Below are positions 52,939-61,271 of a DNA stretch of 64,000 bases, piece by piece; position 1 is the first letter of the stretch; the number at the start of each line of letters is the position of its first letter. Position numbers and translations under genes: made by a program. The notes beneath the pieces are model-generated. The model was not told the DNA's origin. It did not search any database and was given only the letters and a program-made list of their open reading frames with translations. Source of the DNA: Desulfocorpusculum sp964414345 (GTDB taxonomy: Bacteria > Desulfobacterota > Desulfocorpusculales > Desulfocorpusculum); the NCBI GenBank assembly GCA_964414345.1, contig CAYPWF010000001.1:62001-126000 (forward strand), written 5' to 3'.

Positions 52939-53777
52939 TGGGGCCACCCTGCTTCCTCAAGGATCGGCTTCAGGTAGGCCAACCCCTTTCTTCCGGCCTC
53001 ATCCGGCATATCCACGTAAGGGTAGAGCTCCAAGCTCATATCACCCTTGTAGCCCAACCTGGCCGCCCTTTTTATCAAGGACCTCAGGTCCATCCCACCA
53101 AGCCCTGGGATAAGGTGACGGTGCTCTCTGCCGGAGCCGATGTCCTCCAGATGCATGTGGCCTATCCATCCGAAGAGTTCCTCCATGGCCTCCACAGGAT
53201 CCTGCCCCACGCAAAAGAAATGTCCTGCATCAAAGTTAAGCCCCACCATGGGGGAAGAAACCGAACGGATGAACTGGCGGAACTGGCGGCTGTTCTCTAG
53301 TAGGAGCCCTGGCTCCGGCTCCACAAGAAGGCGCACTCCCAATTCTTCGGCCAAGGGCACCACTTCCTCCAGGCCTTGGTGAAAAAGACGCATGGCTCGG
53401 CCTCGGCCCATACCCCTCAGAGGTCCGCCCGGAGGCACCGAGATGTTTGAGCAATCAAGAACTGCGGCTGCCCGCACACAGCTCTTGGTGTGCTCTATTC
53501 TAATGTTTCTCAAGACAGCATCTTCCTCAATCCAGGAAGGCAGATAGGTGTCTCCCACGGCAAAGAGAGTGAAGCTGTTGACGTTTGTCACCTTAAGAGC
53601 CTTTTCCCTTAAGCTTTCCCTCAGCCTGAGCATATCCACCTGGCTGAAATCAGGAGGGTAAAGGTGGGGCCTGTCGCCCATGATTTCCACACCCCTGAAG
53701 CCCAGCTCAGCTATGTGATCTAGAGCCTCCCACAGGGTGAAGCGGGTATAAGCATTGGTGCTATAACCTAGAATCAC
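52935..53777 (-). CDS. TIM-barrel sugar phosphate isomerase/epimerase (AP endonuclease 2 family)
   Basis: 280 residues. STNAYTRFTLWEALDHIAELGFRGVEIMGDRPHLYPP opens an xylose-isomerase-like TIM barrel; later VEPEPGLLLEN, GLNFDAGHFFCVGQDP, HMHLEDIGSGREHRHLIPG and SLELYPYVD hold the metal-ligand Glu, Asp, His pattern. Substrate is unknown; EboE-like members occur with UbiA-type proteins. GTG start at 53777 lies one base after the inositol-phosphate-synthase stop, with AGAGGA ahead. Confidence 0.82.
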   Translation of the reverse strand: MILGYSTNAYTRFTLWEALDHIAELGFRGVEIMGDRPHLYPPDFSQVDMLRLRESLREKALKVTNVNSFTLFAVGDTYLPSWIEEDAVLRNIRIEHTKSCVRAAAVLDCSNISVPPGGPLRGMGRGRAMRLFHQGLEEVVPLAEELGVRLLVEPEPGLLLENSRQFRQFIRSVSSPMVGLNFDAGHFFCVGQDPVEAMEELFGWIGHMHLEDIGSGREHRHLIPGLGGMDLRSLIKRAARLGYKGDMSLELYPYVDMPDEAGRKGLAYLKPILEEAGWPQ

Positions 53778-53778
53778 C

Positions 53779-54939
53779 TCAAAATCCTCTCATAGTGAAT
53801 TCTCTTTCCAAGAGCTCAAGGGCTTTCAATTGCTCCTGGAAGGCTCTGGGGTGTCCCTCGCCCAGGGGCCTCTTGAAATAGAAGCCCAGATCTGCAACCA
53901 AACCCGACCTTCCAAGCTTTTTGAGCCCTGCCATCCAACCTGCCAAGTCCACCACCAAGGGAGCTGCCAGAACCGAATCCCTGGCCAAAAGGTTCAATCT
54001 AAGGCTCATGGGAAGTCCGAAAGCTCCCGAAAAATCAACTACATCCCAAGCTTCCTTGGCGTCTCCCCTGGGCGGATAATATGCTATATGAACCCCGTGG
54101 CTGGTCTCATGGGGGCTTTCCCCCACATGGTAGCCCAGCACCTCTTCCAGAACCTCTGTCTTATTGGCTAGTTTGGCAGCCGCTTTGGAGGGATTGGAGA
54201 GGTTTCTGCCGTCCTCATTCCCCAGGATGTTGAGGCTGTACCAGCCGGTCACCTTCAGTTTCCTGGCTTTGAGGGCCGAGGCCAGGACAACCTTGAAAAA
54301 GGTCTGCCCTGTCTTGCCATCCCTTCCGCAGATGGGCACTGCCCTGTGGGAGGCTTCGGCGACGAGCAAAGGGTGTTCCACCTGGTTGGAGGTAAAGTTC
54401 ACAAAGGGCACCCCACAGCGGAGGGCAGCCGAGGCATAGGCCAGATCCGGAGGGAGTTCACCCTTGTCCAGGGCCAGGAGTTCTTCCAAAGAGGCGCAAT
54501 TGGGAAACGAGGGGCCCGCGCAGGCAGGAAGCAGATCCACCATCACAGGGCTGGCCCCTGGGTGCTCTGAAAGGAGTTCTTTTATCTGAGCGCATAGAAT
54601 TTCGGTCTGCTCCAGAAGCGGCCCATCGGGGGCTTTAAGCACCTTCATGTCCTGGATTTCTTCTTGAAGGGGAGCCCAGTTCTTCTCCAAAAGCACCCTG
54701 TGGCTCCTTAAGGCTTCCAGGAGGCTTTCCGCTTTGGAATCCCAACCTGCAAAATAAAATTGCCCTTTCCTTAGGATTCCTGAAAGACTCTTGGGGAGTG
54801 TAAGCCAAGGGAGCACCTCTTGGGGGTCATGCCTCAAGGTTGCCACCAAGGCCGCCACCGTGCTGCCCACAGCCCCTTTGGCCCCAGCAGCCAGCAACAA
54901 AATGGAATCCCCCTCAACCCTCTGTTTTTCCCACGTCAT
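53779..54939 (-). CDS. Inositol-3-phosphate synthase family protein
   Basis: 386 residues. The NAD-binding start ILLLAAGAKGAVGSTVAA, the GRDGKTGQTFFKVVLASALKARKLKVTGWYSLNILGNEDGRNLSNP segment and the later Lys-containing SKAAAKLANKTEVL are typical of myo-inositol-1-phosphate synthase family proteins. It cyclises glucose 6-phosphate to inositol 3-phosphate or does a related reaction. ATG at 54939 begins five bases after the DNA methylase stop; an in-frame start at 55008 would overlap that gene. It leads the TIM barrel-UbiE-methyltransferase set. Confidence 0.85.
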   Translation of the reverse strand: MTWEKQRVEGDSILLLAAGAKGAVGSTVAALVATLRHDPQEVLPWLTLPKSLSGILRKGQFYFAGWDSKAESLLEALRSHRVLLEKNWAPLQEEIQDMKVLKAPDGPLLEQTEILCAQIKELLSEHPGASPVMVDLLPACAGPSFPNCASLEELLALDKGELPPDLAYASAALRCGVPFVNFTSNQVEHPLLVAEASHRAVPICGRDGKTGQTFFKVVLASALKARKLKVTGWYSLNILGNEDGRNLSNPSKAAAKLANKTEVLEEVLGYHVGESPHETSHGVHIAYYPPRGDAKEAWDVVDFSGAFGLPMSLRLNLLARDSVLAAPLVVDLAGWMAGLKKLGRSGLVADLGFYFKRPLGEGHPRAFQEQLKALELLEREFTMRGF

Positions 54940-54943
54940 GCTT

Positions 54944-56212
54944 TCAGATTCTTTTTTGAAAGACCACCACCCGATTGGTGTTGGTGCCTTTCCTGGAGTT
55001 CTCCACACCCCAGATATTGGAGGTCTTGGTGAAGCTCTGCTGGTTTACCACCACCCCCACACACGAGAATCCAGCCTGAAGGCCCAGGGGGACTATTTCC
55101 TCATCCAACTTCAGGGAGCCCCCCCTCACCTCCCCCACCTCGAAAGCAACCCATCCCCCGGGTCTGGTGATCCTGTGGAGTTCCTTGAGGGTTTCTGCCA
55201 TGACTTGACACCATCGGGAGAGGCTTCCGGTTTGAGTGACAGCGGATTCCACCCGTTCTTGGTCAATACAATTGAACCAGCACCTAAGCCAATTGTCACC
55301 CCCATACTGGACCACATCCAAGAAGGGCGGGGAGGTTACAGTGAGATGCACCGAGTCTGATTCTATCTCAGGGGTGTGCCTGGCATCTCTGGTCAAAAAG
55401 AGGGCGGTTTCCGCGGCCTTTCTAAGGGCCTGGATCTGCTCTGAAGTCATGTTTTTCAGAAGCCTGCGGCTTTTCCTGAGAATTATCCCCTTGGTGTTCC
55501 TATAAGGGGGGCTCTGCCCCAGCCTGAGATTGATTTGCCTTTGCCTTTCTGGGGATACGGCCTGGTTGGGCGGGAGGGTGTAAACCGAAAGAAAACCCGA
55601 GGAGTGGCCTGTTAAGCGGTTTGTGGCCACCATTCTGATCCAGCTGTCCAGATCATCTTCCAGGCCGGAGTTTCTTCTTTGCTCCAAGTAACGGCGAAGG
55701 GAGACGATCTCCGCCTCGGTCCTGGGGTGGAAGAACATGCTTAAGTCCAAATCGGCCTTGGCCTTCTCATCAATGGGTATATCCCTCAGCCTCCCGGCCA
55801 CCTCATCCAGAGGCGGCACCCTTAGGCGCGGCAGGCTCAAGATACGGCTTAGGGGATTGATGTCATTGGCTATGACCTGCCTTCCACACAAGGCCCCCTC
55901 CAAGGCGGTGGTGCCCCTTCCGGAGAATGGATCATAAACCCTCTGGCCCGGCTCTGTGAGAAGCTCAATGAAAAACCGCGGAAGCTGAGGTTTAAAACAG
56001 GCTCTGTAGGATATCTCGTGGATGGAAGCAGCCTGCCTTTGTTTTGAGGTCCAAAACTCATTAACATACCTTGTGACCTCAACCAGGCCTGACCTGAAGC
56101 TCTCCACCCTGCTGGGCGATTCCCCGCAGTGGAATAAGCTTTTTTGAGGGGCAAGGCAGTAATTTTGCAAGTAAGACCTAAGATCTGCTGGAGACTCCAG
56201 GGAAGGGGTCAT
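54944..56212 (-). CDS. DNA methyltransferase (m4C/m6A type)
   Basis: 422 residues. SAM-binding DPFSGRGTTALEGALCGR near residue 93 is followed, about 200 residues later, by the catalytic SPPFLDVVQYGGDNWLRCWF. The order (SAM motif first, then catalytic SPPF after a long insert) is that of alpha-type enzymes while SPPF suggests N4-cytosine. No restriction enzyme is nearby; it looks like a solitary methylase. It has its own promoter and reads into the inositol-phosphate-synthase gene, which may be co-transcribed by accident. Confidence 0.8.
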   Translation of the reverse strand: MTPSLESPADLRSYLQNYCLAPQKSLFHCGESPSRVESFRSGLVEVTRYVNEFWTSKQRQAASIHEISYRACFKPQLPRFFIELLTEPGQRVYDPFSGRGTTALEGALCGRQVIANDINPLSRILSLPRLRVPPLDEVAGRLRDIPIDEKAKADLDLSMFFHPRTEAEIVSLRRYLEQRRNSGLEDDLDSWIRMVATNRLTGHSSGFLSVYTLPPNQAVSPERQRQINLRLGQSPPYRNTKGIILRKSRRLLKNMTSEQIQALRKAAETALFLTRDARHTPEIESDSVHLTVTSPPFLDVVQYGGDNWLRCWFNCIDQERVESAVTQTGSLSRWCQVMAETLKELHRITRPGGWVAFEVGEVRGGSLKLDEEIVPLGLQAGFSCVGVVVNQQSFTKTSNIWGVENSRKGTNTNRVVVFQKRI

Positions 56213-56272
56213 AGGGCAAAAGACCTCATTTTTGAAGATAACATTTTGAAATCTATAGATAATCTCTTAACC

Positions 56273-56301
56273 AGTATAGATTCTGCCTTTTCCCAAGTCA
56301 A
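56273..56301 (-). promoter_or_regulatory. Sigma-70-type promoter for the DNA methylase gene
   Basis: On the minus strand: TTGACT, 17-base spacer, TATACT; transcript start near 56266, leader of about 55 bases to the ATG at 56212. The region 56213-56280 is distinctly AT-rich for this genome. Confidence 0.62.
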
Positions 56302-56436
56302 GGCAGGCATGAGGGAGGCTCTCCAGGATCCCGGCCCCAAGACCACAAAGGCACCCTGAGATCCCAAAAAAACTTTTTCCGGTTGATCATATCCGGCTTT
56401 TTGAGGTACCTTGCTTAAACACGGAGAGAAGCAGCC

Positions 56437-57552
56437 ATGAATGAACCCCTCAAGCCCCCCCAGGATTCTTCCCCTGGGAAAGATCCCGCCGAGTCTGCGG
56501 CCCTGAGCCCCCAGGAAGGGGGCAGGAAGGTTTCCTTGCACATGCGGCAGCTTATGGCCTGCCTTGAAATCGGCAAAGCCCTCACCTCCACTTTCGACAT
56601 GGAGGAGATTCTCCACACGGTGCTCTCTAGGCTCTCCCTTTTGGTCCCTGCCAGGAATTGGTCTTTGTTGTTGGTGGATCAGCCCAGCAGGTCCCTGCGT
56701 TTTGAAGTGGCAGTAGGGCTGGCCCCCGAGCTTCTCAAGGAATTGAGGATTCCTTTGGGAGAGGGCATAGCAGGCAGCGTGGCCCTGAGCGGGAAGCCGA
56801 TTCTTGTGGAGGATGTCAGCTCTGACCCCCGCTTCAGCGACAAGGTGGACAAACTGACGGGTTTCAAGACCAAGGCTGTAATATGTCTTCCCCTCAAGAT
56901 CCGGGACTCCGTGATAGGAGTTGTGGAAATAGTAAATCCGCAGGACTCATGCCTTTTCAAACCTGAAGCCGTAACCATCCTGTCTATATTGGCCGATTAT
57001 GTGGCCATAGCCATAGGCAACTCCCTGAACTACAAGAAGATCGCAGCCCTTTCCATGACTGATACGGTCACCGGATACTACAACACCAGGTTCCTCCACG
57101 AGTTCTTGGAGAACCTGCTGGAGCCGGGCCCAGGCCAAGCCAAGGAGGTTTCCTTGGTCTTTGTGGATATGGATGAGTTCAAGGCCGTGGTGGACGCGCA
57201 CGGACATCTCTTGGGCACCAAAGTGCTCAAGGAAGTGGCCGATGTGATGGCTTCCCAGCTGGGCCCCAAGGACCGATTGGTGCGCTACGGGGGAGATGAG
57301 TTCGTGATTCTGATGGAGGACTGCAGCAAGCAAAGCGCCCTTGAAAGGGCCGAGGCAATAAGAAGGCGCTTGGCTGAAACCTCTTTCCTGAAAGAAATGG
57401 GGCTGTGTGTGAAAGTGACGGCCAGCTTCGGCCTGGCCACCTACCCCCATGACGCATCCACCAAGGATGAGCTGATGCGCCTGGCTGACCAGTGCATGTT
57501 CTTCAGCAAGGAGAGGGGCAAGGACAAGGTGACTGTCTATGTAAATAGCTGA
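56437..57552 (+). CDS. GAF-domain diguanylate cyclase
   Basis: 371 residues. An N-terminal low-complexity tail, a GAF sensor domain (about 40-195; LGEGIAGSVALSGKPILVEDVSSDPRF is typical), and a GGDEF domain with the catalytic loop RYGGDEFVILMED. The usual inhibitory RxxD site five residues ahead is absent (reads GPKD). FVDMDEFKAVVDAHGHLLGTKVL replaces the common FKxxND with FKAVVD, as in some relatives. It likely makes cyclic di-GMP in response to a ligand or redox signal. GGAGAG lies ahead of the ATG. Confidence 0.9.
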   Translation: MNEPLKPPQDSSPGKDPAESAALSPQEGGRKVSLHMRQLMACLEIGKALTSTFDMEEILHTVLSRLSLLVPARNWSLLLVDQPSRSLRFEVAVGLAPELLKELRIPLGEGIAGSVALSGKPILVEDVSSDPRFSDKVDKLTGFKTKAVICLPLKIRDSVIGVVEIVNPQDSCLFKPEAVTILSILADYVAIAIGNSLNYKKIAALSMTDTVTGYYNTRFLHEFLENLLEPGPGQAKEVSLVFVDMDEFKAVVDAHGHLLGTKVLKEVADVMASQLGPKDRLVRYGGDEFVILMEDCSKQSALERAEAIRRRLAETSFLKEMGLCVKVTASFGLATYPHDASTKDELMRLADQCMFFSKERGKDKVTVYVNS

Positions 57553-57630
57553 GTCTCTCTTCTTCCTGGCTGCCTGAAGCCGCCCCCGGGAAGAAGGCCT
57601 GTGGCAGGTGCCTGAGCAGGATTTTTCTTA

Positions 57631-57813
57631 AAAACCTCTGACTTTGGGGGCTCAAGCCCCTAAAGCCCCCGGTACACTTCAACATGTTCCGACTCAAAGC
57701 AACATAAAGTCTGAAACCGAAAAGCAGGCTGCTTTTGAGTATGGACCGGTTTTTCCAAACATCTCATAAAGATAGCCTGCATTACCCACTGATCGTGAAT
57801 AATCCGGGCTAAA
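57631..57813 (-). repeat. Dispersed palindromic repeat, copy G
   Basis: Minus-strand reading: palindrome 57810-57774 (AGCCCGGATTATTCAC and GTGGGTAATGCAGGCT), then TATCTTTATGAGATGTTTGG and the full body ending GGGGCTTGAGCCCCCAAAGTC. The stop codon TAG of the downstream-most gene (57811-57809) shares its last two bases with the palindrome. Confidence 0.75.
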
Positions 57814-58624
57814 GGGCTTTCAGGCCCAAGATGGCTCTGGCCTCATCAGGGCCGGCCACTTCCCTTCCCAGCTCCCGGCTCCATTTGGCCACCCTACTCA
57901 CCAATGCCTGGTTGGTGGCCAGCTCCCCCTTTCTCATCAGCAGATTATCCTCAAGTCCAACCCTTACATGACCGCCCATCAGGATGGCATGCAAGGCCAT
58001 GGGAAGCTGAGCGGCAGCTATGCCTGAAACAGTCCATGTGCTTTGAGCCGGTAAAGACTGTTTCATGTGAACCAGGTGCTCTACAGAGGCTGGCACAGCT
58101 CCCTTTAGCCCCATCACGAAGTTGAAATGGAGGGGCTCTTTTGCAAGACCTTTTTGCGCCAAGGCAACCGCATTGGGAATCATGCTCAGATCAAAGACTT
58201 CCATCTCGGGCTTGATTCCCAAACGCAACATTTCTTTGGCCAGCCCCTCTATCAGCTCAGGAGGATTGGCGTACACGCTGGTGGGGAAATTCACCGAGCC
58301 TGTGGTCAGGCTGGCCATCTCGGGCCTTACCTGCAAACGCTTGATGCGGCTTTCCAGGCCTGTGCCGGCCCTGCCCCCTGTTGAGACTTGCAGAATTAGC
58401 CTGCTTCTTCCCCTTAATCCCTCCACCACCTCCTGGAAAAAGGAAGGTTCGTCTGAGGGGTTTTCCTGGGCGTCCCTGGCGTGGATATGAAGTATCGAGG
58501 CCCCCAGCTCCTCACAGGCCAAGGCGCACTCGATCACCTCTTTGGGGGTCACAGGCACGTGGGGATTGTCTTTTTTCTTGGGCACAGAGCCTGTGGGGGC
58601 AACGGTTATGATCAATTTTTCCAT
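57809..58624 (-). CDS. Beta-keto acid cleavage enzyme (BKACE, DUF849)
   Basis: 271 residues. IITVAPTGSVPKKKDNPHVPVTPKEVIECAL and the zinc-binding HIHARDAQENPS (His46, His48) with the later GGHVRVGLEDNLL (Glu) define the BKACE/Kce family, which splits beta-keto acids with acetyl-CoA. Substrate is unknown; Kce itself cleaves 3-keto-5-aminohexanoate in lysine fermentation. Single gene; its stop codon falls in repeat copy G, 11 bases into the next unit. GGAGAG precedes the ATG. Confidence 0.9.
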   Translation of the reverse strand: MEKLIITVAPTGSVPKKKDNPHVPVTPKEVIECALACEELGASILHIHARDAQENPSDEPSFFQEVVEGLRGRSRLILQVSTGGRAGTGLESRIKRLQVRPEMASLTTGSVNFPTSVYANPPELIEGLAKEMLRLGIKPEMEVFDLSMIPNAVALAQKGLAKEPLHFNFVMGLKGAVPASVEHLVHMKQSLPAQSTWTVSGIAAAQLPMALHAILMGGHVRVGLEDNLLMRKGELATNQALVSRVAKWSRELGREVAGPDEARAILGLKAL

Positions 58625-58686
58625 GAGACTGTCTCTCCTTCCCTGTTCCAGATTGTGCCTCCATACCCCAGAGAATGGAAGAACCC

Positions 58687-58743
58687 TATGGGAGGGGGTA
58701 AACCCTACGGGAGGGGATGAACCCCACGGGAGGGGATAAACCC
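58687..58743. repeat. 19-bp tandem repeat, left of gap
   Basis: Three units of a 19-base motif (TACGGGAGGGGATAAACCC with small changes): 58687-58705, 58706-58724, 58725-58743. They run into a hairpin module (CCTCCCCTAC, AATTTCAATAGGTTGG, GGGGCGGGGTTTACC) that is cut by the gap. Confidence 0.8.
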
Positions 58744-58810
58744 CTCCCCTACATCAACCCCTTGTAATTTCAATAGGTTGGGTATTGGGGTGGTAGGGGC
58801 GGGGTTTACC

Positions 58811-58910
58811 NNNNNNNNNNNNNNNNNNNNNNNNNNNNNNNNNNNNNNNNNNNNNNNNNNNNNNNNNNNNNNNNNNNNNNNNNNNNNNNNNNNNNNNNNN
58901 NNNNNNNNNN
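58811..58910. other. Assembly gap of 100 N
   Basis: Exactly 100 N, the conventional size for a gap of unknown length. Repeat sequence is on both sides, so the gap was probably caused by the tandem array. Confidence 0.98.
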
Positions 58911-59085
58911 CGGGAGGGGGTAAACCCTACGGGAGGGGATGAACCCTACGGGAGGGGATAAACCCTACGGGAGGGGGCAAACCCGACGGGAGGGGATGAA
59001 CCCCTCCCCTACGGGAACCCCTTGCAATTTCAATAGGTTGGGTATTGGGGTCGTAGGGGCGGGGTTTACCCCCGCCCGTAAACAA
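58911..59085. repeat. 19-bp tandem repeat and hairpin module, right of gap
   Basis: A partial unit (58911-58927) and four complete 19-base units up to 59003, then the module with CCTCCCCTACGGG, AATTTCAATAGGTTGG and a hairpin GGGGCGGGG/CCCCCGCCC up to 59085. The module is nearly identical to the one left of the gap. Non-coding; in total 58625-59157 lacks a gene. Confidence 0.8.
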
Positions 59086-59157
59086 AGGCCTGCTAACAGC
59101 TCAGGCCCGACATCCCGGGGCGCCCACAACGCACCTCGCCGCGGCCCCTGGAGGGTC

Positions 59158-60528
59158 TCACCAAGGCTTGCCTTCTGTTGGAAGCCTCTCTGCCTCGCCC
59201 AGAACCCCCATTATCCCAGAGGCCACATCCTGGATTCTGAAATCCCGCTTGGGAAGCTCTCCAGGATACCTCAGCAAAAAGGCGTCCTCCAAAGTGTGCA
59301 TGCCTTGAATGTGTCCTTTTTGGGTTATGGAGGCTGCGTCGGTATTCCCCTTGGGGTCGAAACCGTCGTGGGGCTCAAGAACAAGGTCTGCGGCCCTGTC
59401 CAGAAAAGGCCCCCTGTAGATCTCCTCCCTGAGGTGAACCTTTTTCACCATTGGTTTCCCGCTCAAGGGATCCCTCAACTCCAGGAGGGCCTCTGCCAAC
59501 TCCTGCCTCAAGCTTTCATACTCGGCTCCAGGGGCCACAGAGCCCCTGTCCTCGCGGCCCTTTAGGTTAATAAAAATTCTGCCAGGTATCAGGCTGTAGG
59601 CCCTGGTCTTGGGCGAGAACTGTGGGAGCTTTTTTCCCCCATTTCCTTCAAAGAAGAGGTAGCCTTGCTTCTCCAGCCAGAAGTTGACTTGGAACTCTTC
59701 TTCCAACCTGCAAAAGCCGTGGTCGGACATGAGGATCAGGGTCAGTTCCCCTTTTTCCATCAGCTCTTCCAAGCTCTCCAAGAGTCTTCCAAGCCAAGAG
59801 TCCAGCCTGGAGTAAAAAGCCTTGAACCTTGTGCACCAAGGCTCCTCTTTCTCCTCCCACAAGCCCAAAAGGAAGTGATTTATCCTATCGGTTTCCATGA
59901 TGTGAAGCTGGAAAAAATCCCATGGCTCCTGATCCATGAGGCGGAAAGCCACCCGGAACCTGCTCTCCAGGATCCGCTCCAGATCCGCCAGAAAACCCTC
60001 CAGGTCCTCCCTGGCCTTCCAGGCATCCACGTCCAGGGAATATCCCATTTCCTTGAGCAGGGGCAGAAGGGAGGGTGGGTGCACCGCTTTTTCCAGGCTT
60101 GGGGACAGGAAACAGCCTACCATCACCCCGTTTACCGGCTTTGGGGGATAAGAGACAGGCACGTTGAGGCTGATCACCCTTTTCCCGGCGCGGCTTAGAG
60201 CCTCCCAAATGGTGTCGTGCTTCAGGTGTGATGCATTGGGTATGAATATGCGAAAGGGATCCGGCTCCCGGTCCACAAAACCAAACAGGTTGTGCATGGC
60301 CGGATTCACGCCCGTGGCATAAGAGGCCCAGGCCACAGAGGAGACCGTGGGTATCACGGAACGCATCCTGCTCACAGCGGCCTTTTGCATTAATTCAGAT
60401 AGCACGGGCATGGCCCCCTGGGCCAAAAGCCTATCCAGAAGCTCCATGCCCAGGCCGTCCAAACCCAACACAAAACATCGGTGGGCTTTTTTGGAGTTCT
60501 TTGTTCGATTCGGCTTCCAGAAAACCAT
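59158..60528 (-). CDS. Type I phosphodiesterase / nucleotide pyrophosphatase family protein
   Basis: 456 residues. Alkaline-phosphatase-fold features: VLGLDGLGMELLDRLL (metal Asp), TVSSVAWASYATGVNP with a nucleophile Ser/Thr, MSDHGFCRLEEEFQVNFWLEKQGYL and GHIQGMHTLEDAFLL near the end. It probably cleaves a phosphodiester or phosphoryl bond; no signal peptide is seen. ATG at 60528 is preferred over TTG at 60537. Separated by 58 bases from cysC. A second member of the same family is on the other side of cysC. Confidence 0.82.
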   Translation of the reverse strand: MVFWKPNRTKNSKKAHRCFVLGLDGLGMELLDRLLAQGAMPVLSELMQKAAVSRMRSVIPTVSSVAWASYATGVNPAMHNLFGFVDREPDPFRIFIPNASHLKHDTIWEALSRAGKRVISLNVPVSYPPKPVNGVMVGCFLSPSLEKAVHPPSLLPLLKEMGYSLDVDAWKAREDLEGFLADLERILESRFRVAFRLMDQEPWDFFQLHIMETDRINHFLLGLWEEKEEPWCTRFKAFYSRLDSWLGRLLESLEELMEKGELTLILMSDHGFCRLEEEFQVNFWLEKQGYLFFEGNGGKKLPQFSPKTRAYSLIPGRIFINLKGREDRGSVAPGAEYESLRQELAEALLELRDPLSGKPMVKKVHLREEIYRGPFLDRAADLVLEPHDGFDPKGNTDAASITQKGHIQGMHTLEDAFLLRYPGELPKRDFRIQDVASGIMGVLGEAERLPTEGKPW

Positions 60529-60585
60529 TTTCTTCAACCCAAAGGTTTGGATTTCTCCTTCATGCTATCCCCGCAGGCATGGGGG

Positions 60586-61194
60586 CTAGATGTATCCCAG
60601 CTCTGAGAGGCGTTTCTCCAGTATGAGCCTCTCCTCTTCGCTGTAGCCCGAAGAAGAGGCAGCCCTGGGGGCTATGTAGCCCAGTTCCTCCAAGGCTGTG
60701 AGAACCTTGGCTGCGGATTCTTCCGCGGTCTCCTGGTCTGTCCTGAGGATCACCTCCGGGTTTTCGGGCTCTTCATATGGGTCGTCCACCCCGCTCACCC
60801 CTGAAATACGGCCCTCCTGCACCCCATTGTAGATGCCCTTGTAATCCCTCTCGCGGCACACCCCCAGGGGACATGAGACATAGACTTCCACAAAATTGCC
60901 TATCTCGGCCCTAAGCCTCTCCCTGGTCTCTTTGAAAGGCGAGACCGCTGCCCCTATGGCCACAATCCCGTTTCTGGAAAGAAGCTTGCACACGTATCCA
61001 ATGCGAAGCACATTCCTGTCCCGGTCCTCCTTGCTGAATCCAAGTCCCTGGCTTAAATTTTTCCTCACCTCATCCCCGTCCAGTAGCTCCACCTTGAAAC
61101 CCCTTTCCAGGAGCTCTCTTGCAACCAGGCGGGCTACAGTGGTCTTGCCCGCTGCGGTCAATCCGGTGAACCAAACCGTGAATCCTTCCTGCAT
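60586..61194 (-). CDS. cysC: Adenylylsulfate kinase
   Basis: 202 residues. P-loop FTGLTAAGKTTVARLVARELLERG, then LLDGDEVRKNLSQGLGFSKEDRDRNVLRIGYVCKLL, SPFKETRERLRAEIGNFVEVYVSCPLGVCRERDYKG: APS kinase, which makes PAPS from APS. The usual GLY is AGFTGIDDPYEEP-like here (VSGVDDPYEEPENPEV). A tail after residue 172 ends in EEERLILEKRLSELGYI, not needed for kinase activity and resembling the ending of the ribbon-helix-helix protein nearby. AGGAGC precedes the ATG. PAPS near two phosphodiesterases suggests a sulfated product, as inference. Confidence 0.93.
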   Translation of the reverse strand: MQEGFTVWFTGLTAAGKTTVARLVARELLERGFKVELLDGDEVRKNLSQGLGFSKEDRDRNVLRIGYVCKLLSRNGIVAIGAAVSPFKETRERLRAEIGNFVEVYVSCPLGVCRERDYKGIYNGVQEGRISGVSGVDDPYEEPENPEVILRTDQETAEESAAKVLTALEELGYIAPRAASSSGYSEEERLILEKRLSELGYI

Positions 61195-61271
61195 GGCCTG
61201 CTCCTTTATGCTTTAAGCTGCTCTGAGCCTCTCTTGGGCCTTGGGGCCAAACCTCCCGGATCAGCCGGGGT

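Noticed and set aside
58687..59003. Tandem repeats as a CRISPR array
   Set aside because: Units of 19 bases follow each other without unique spacers and no cas gene is near.
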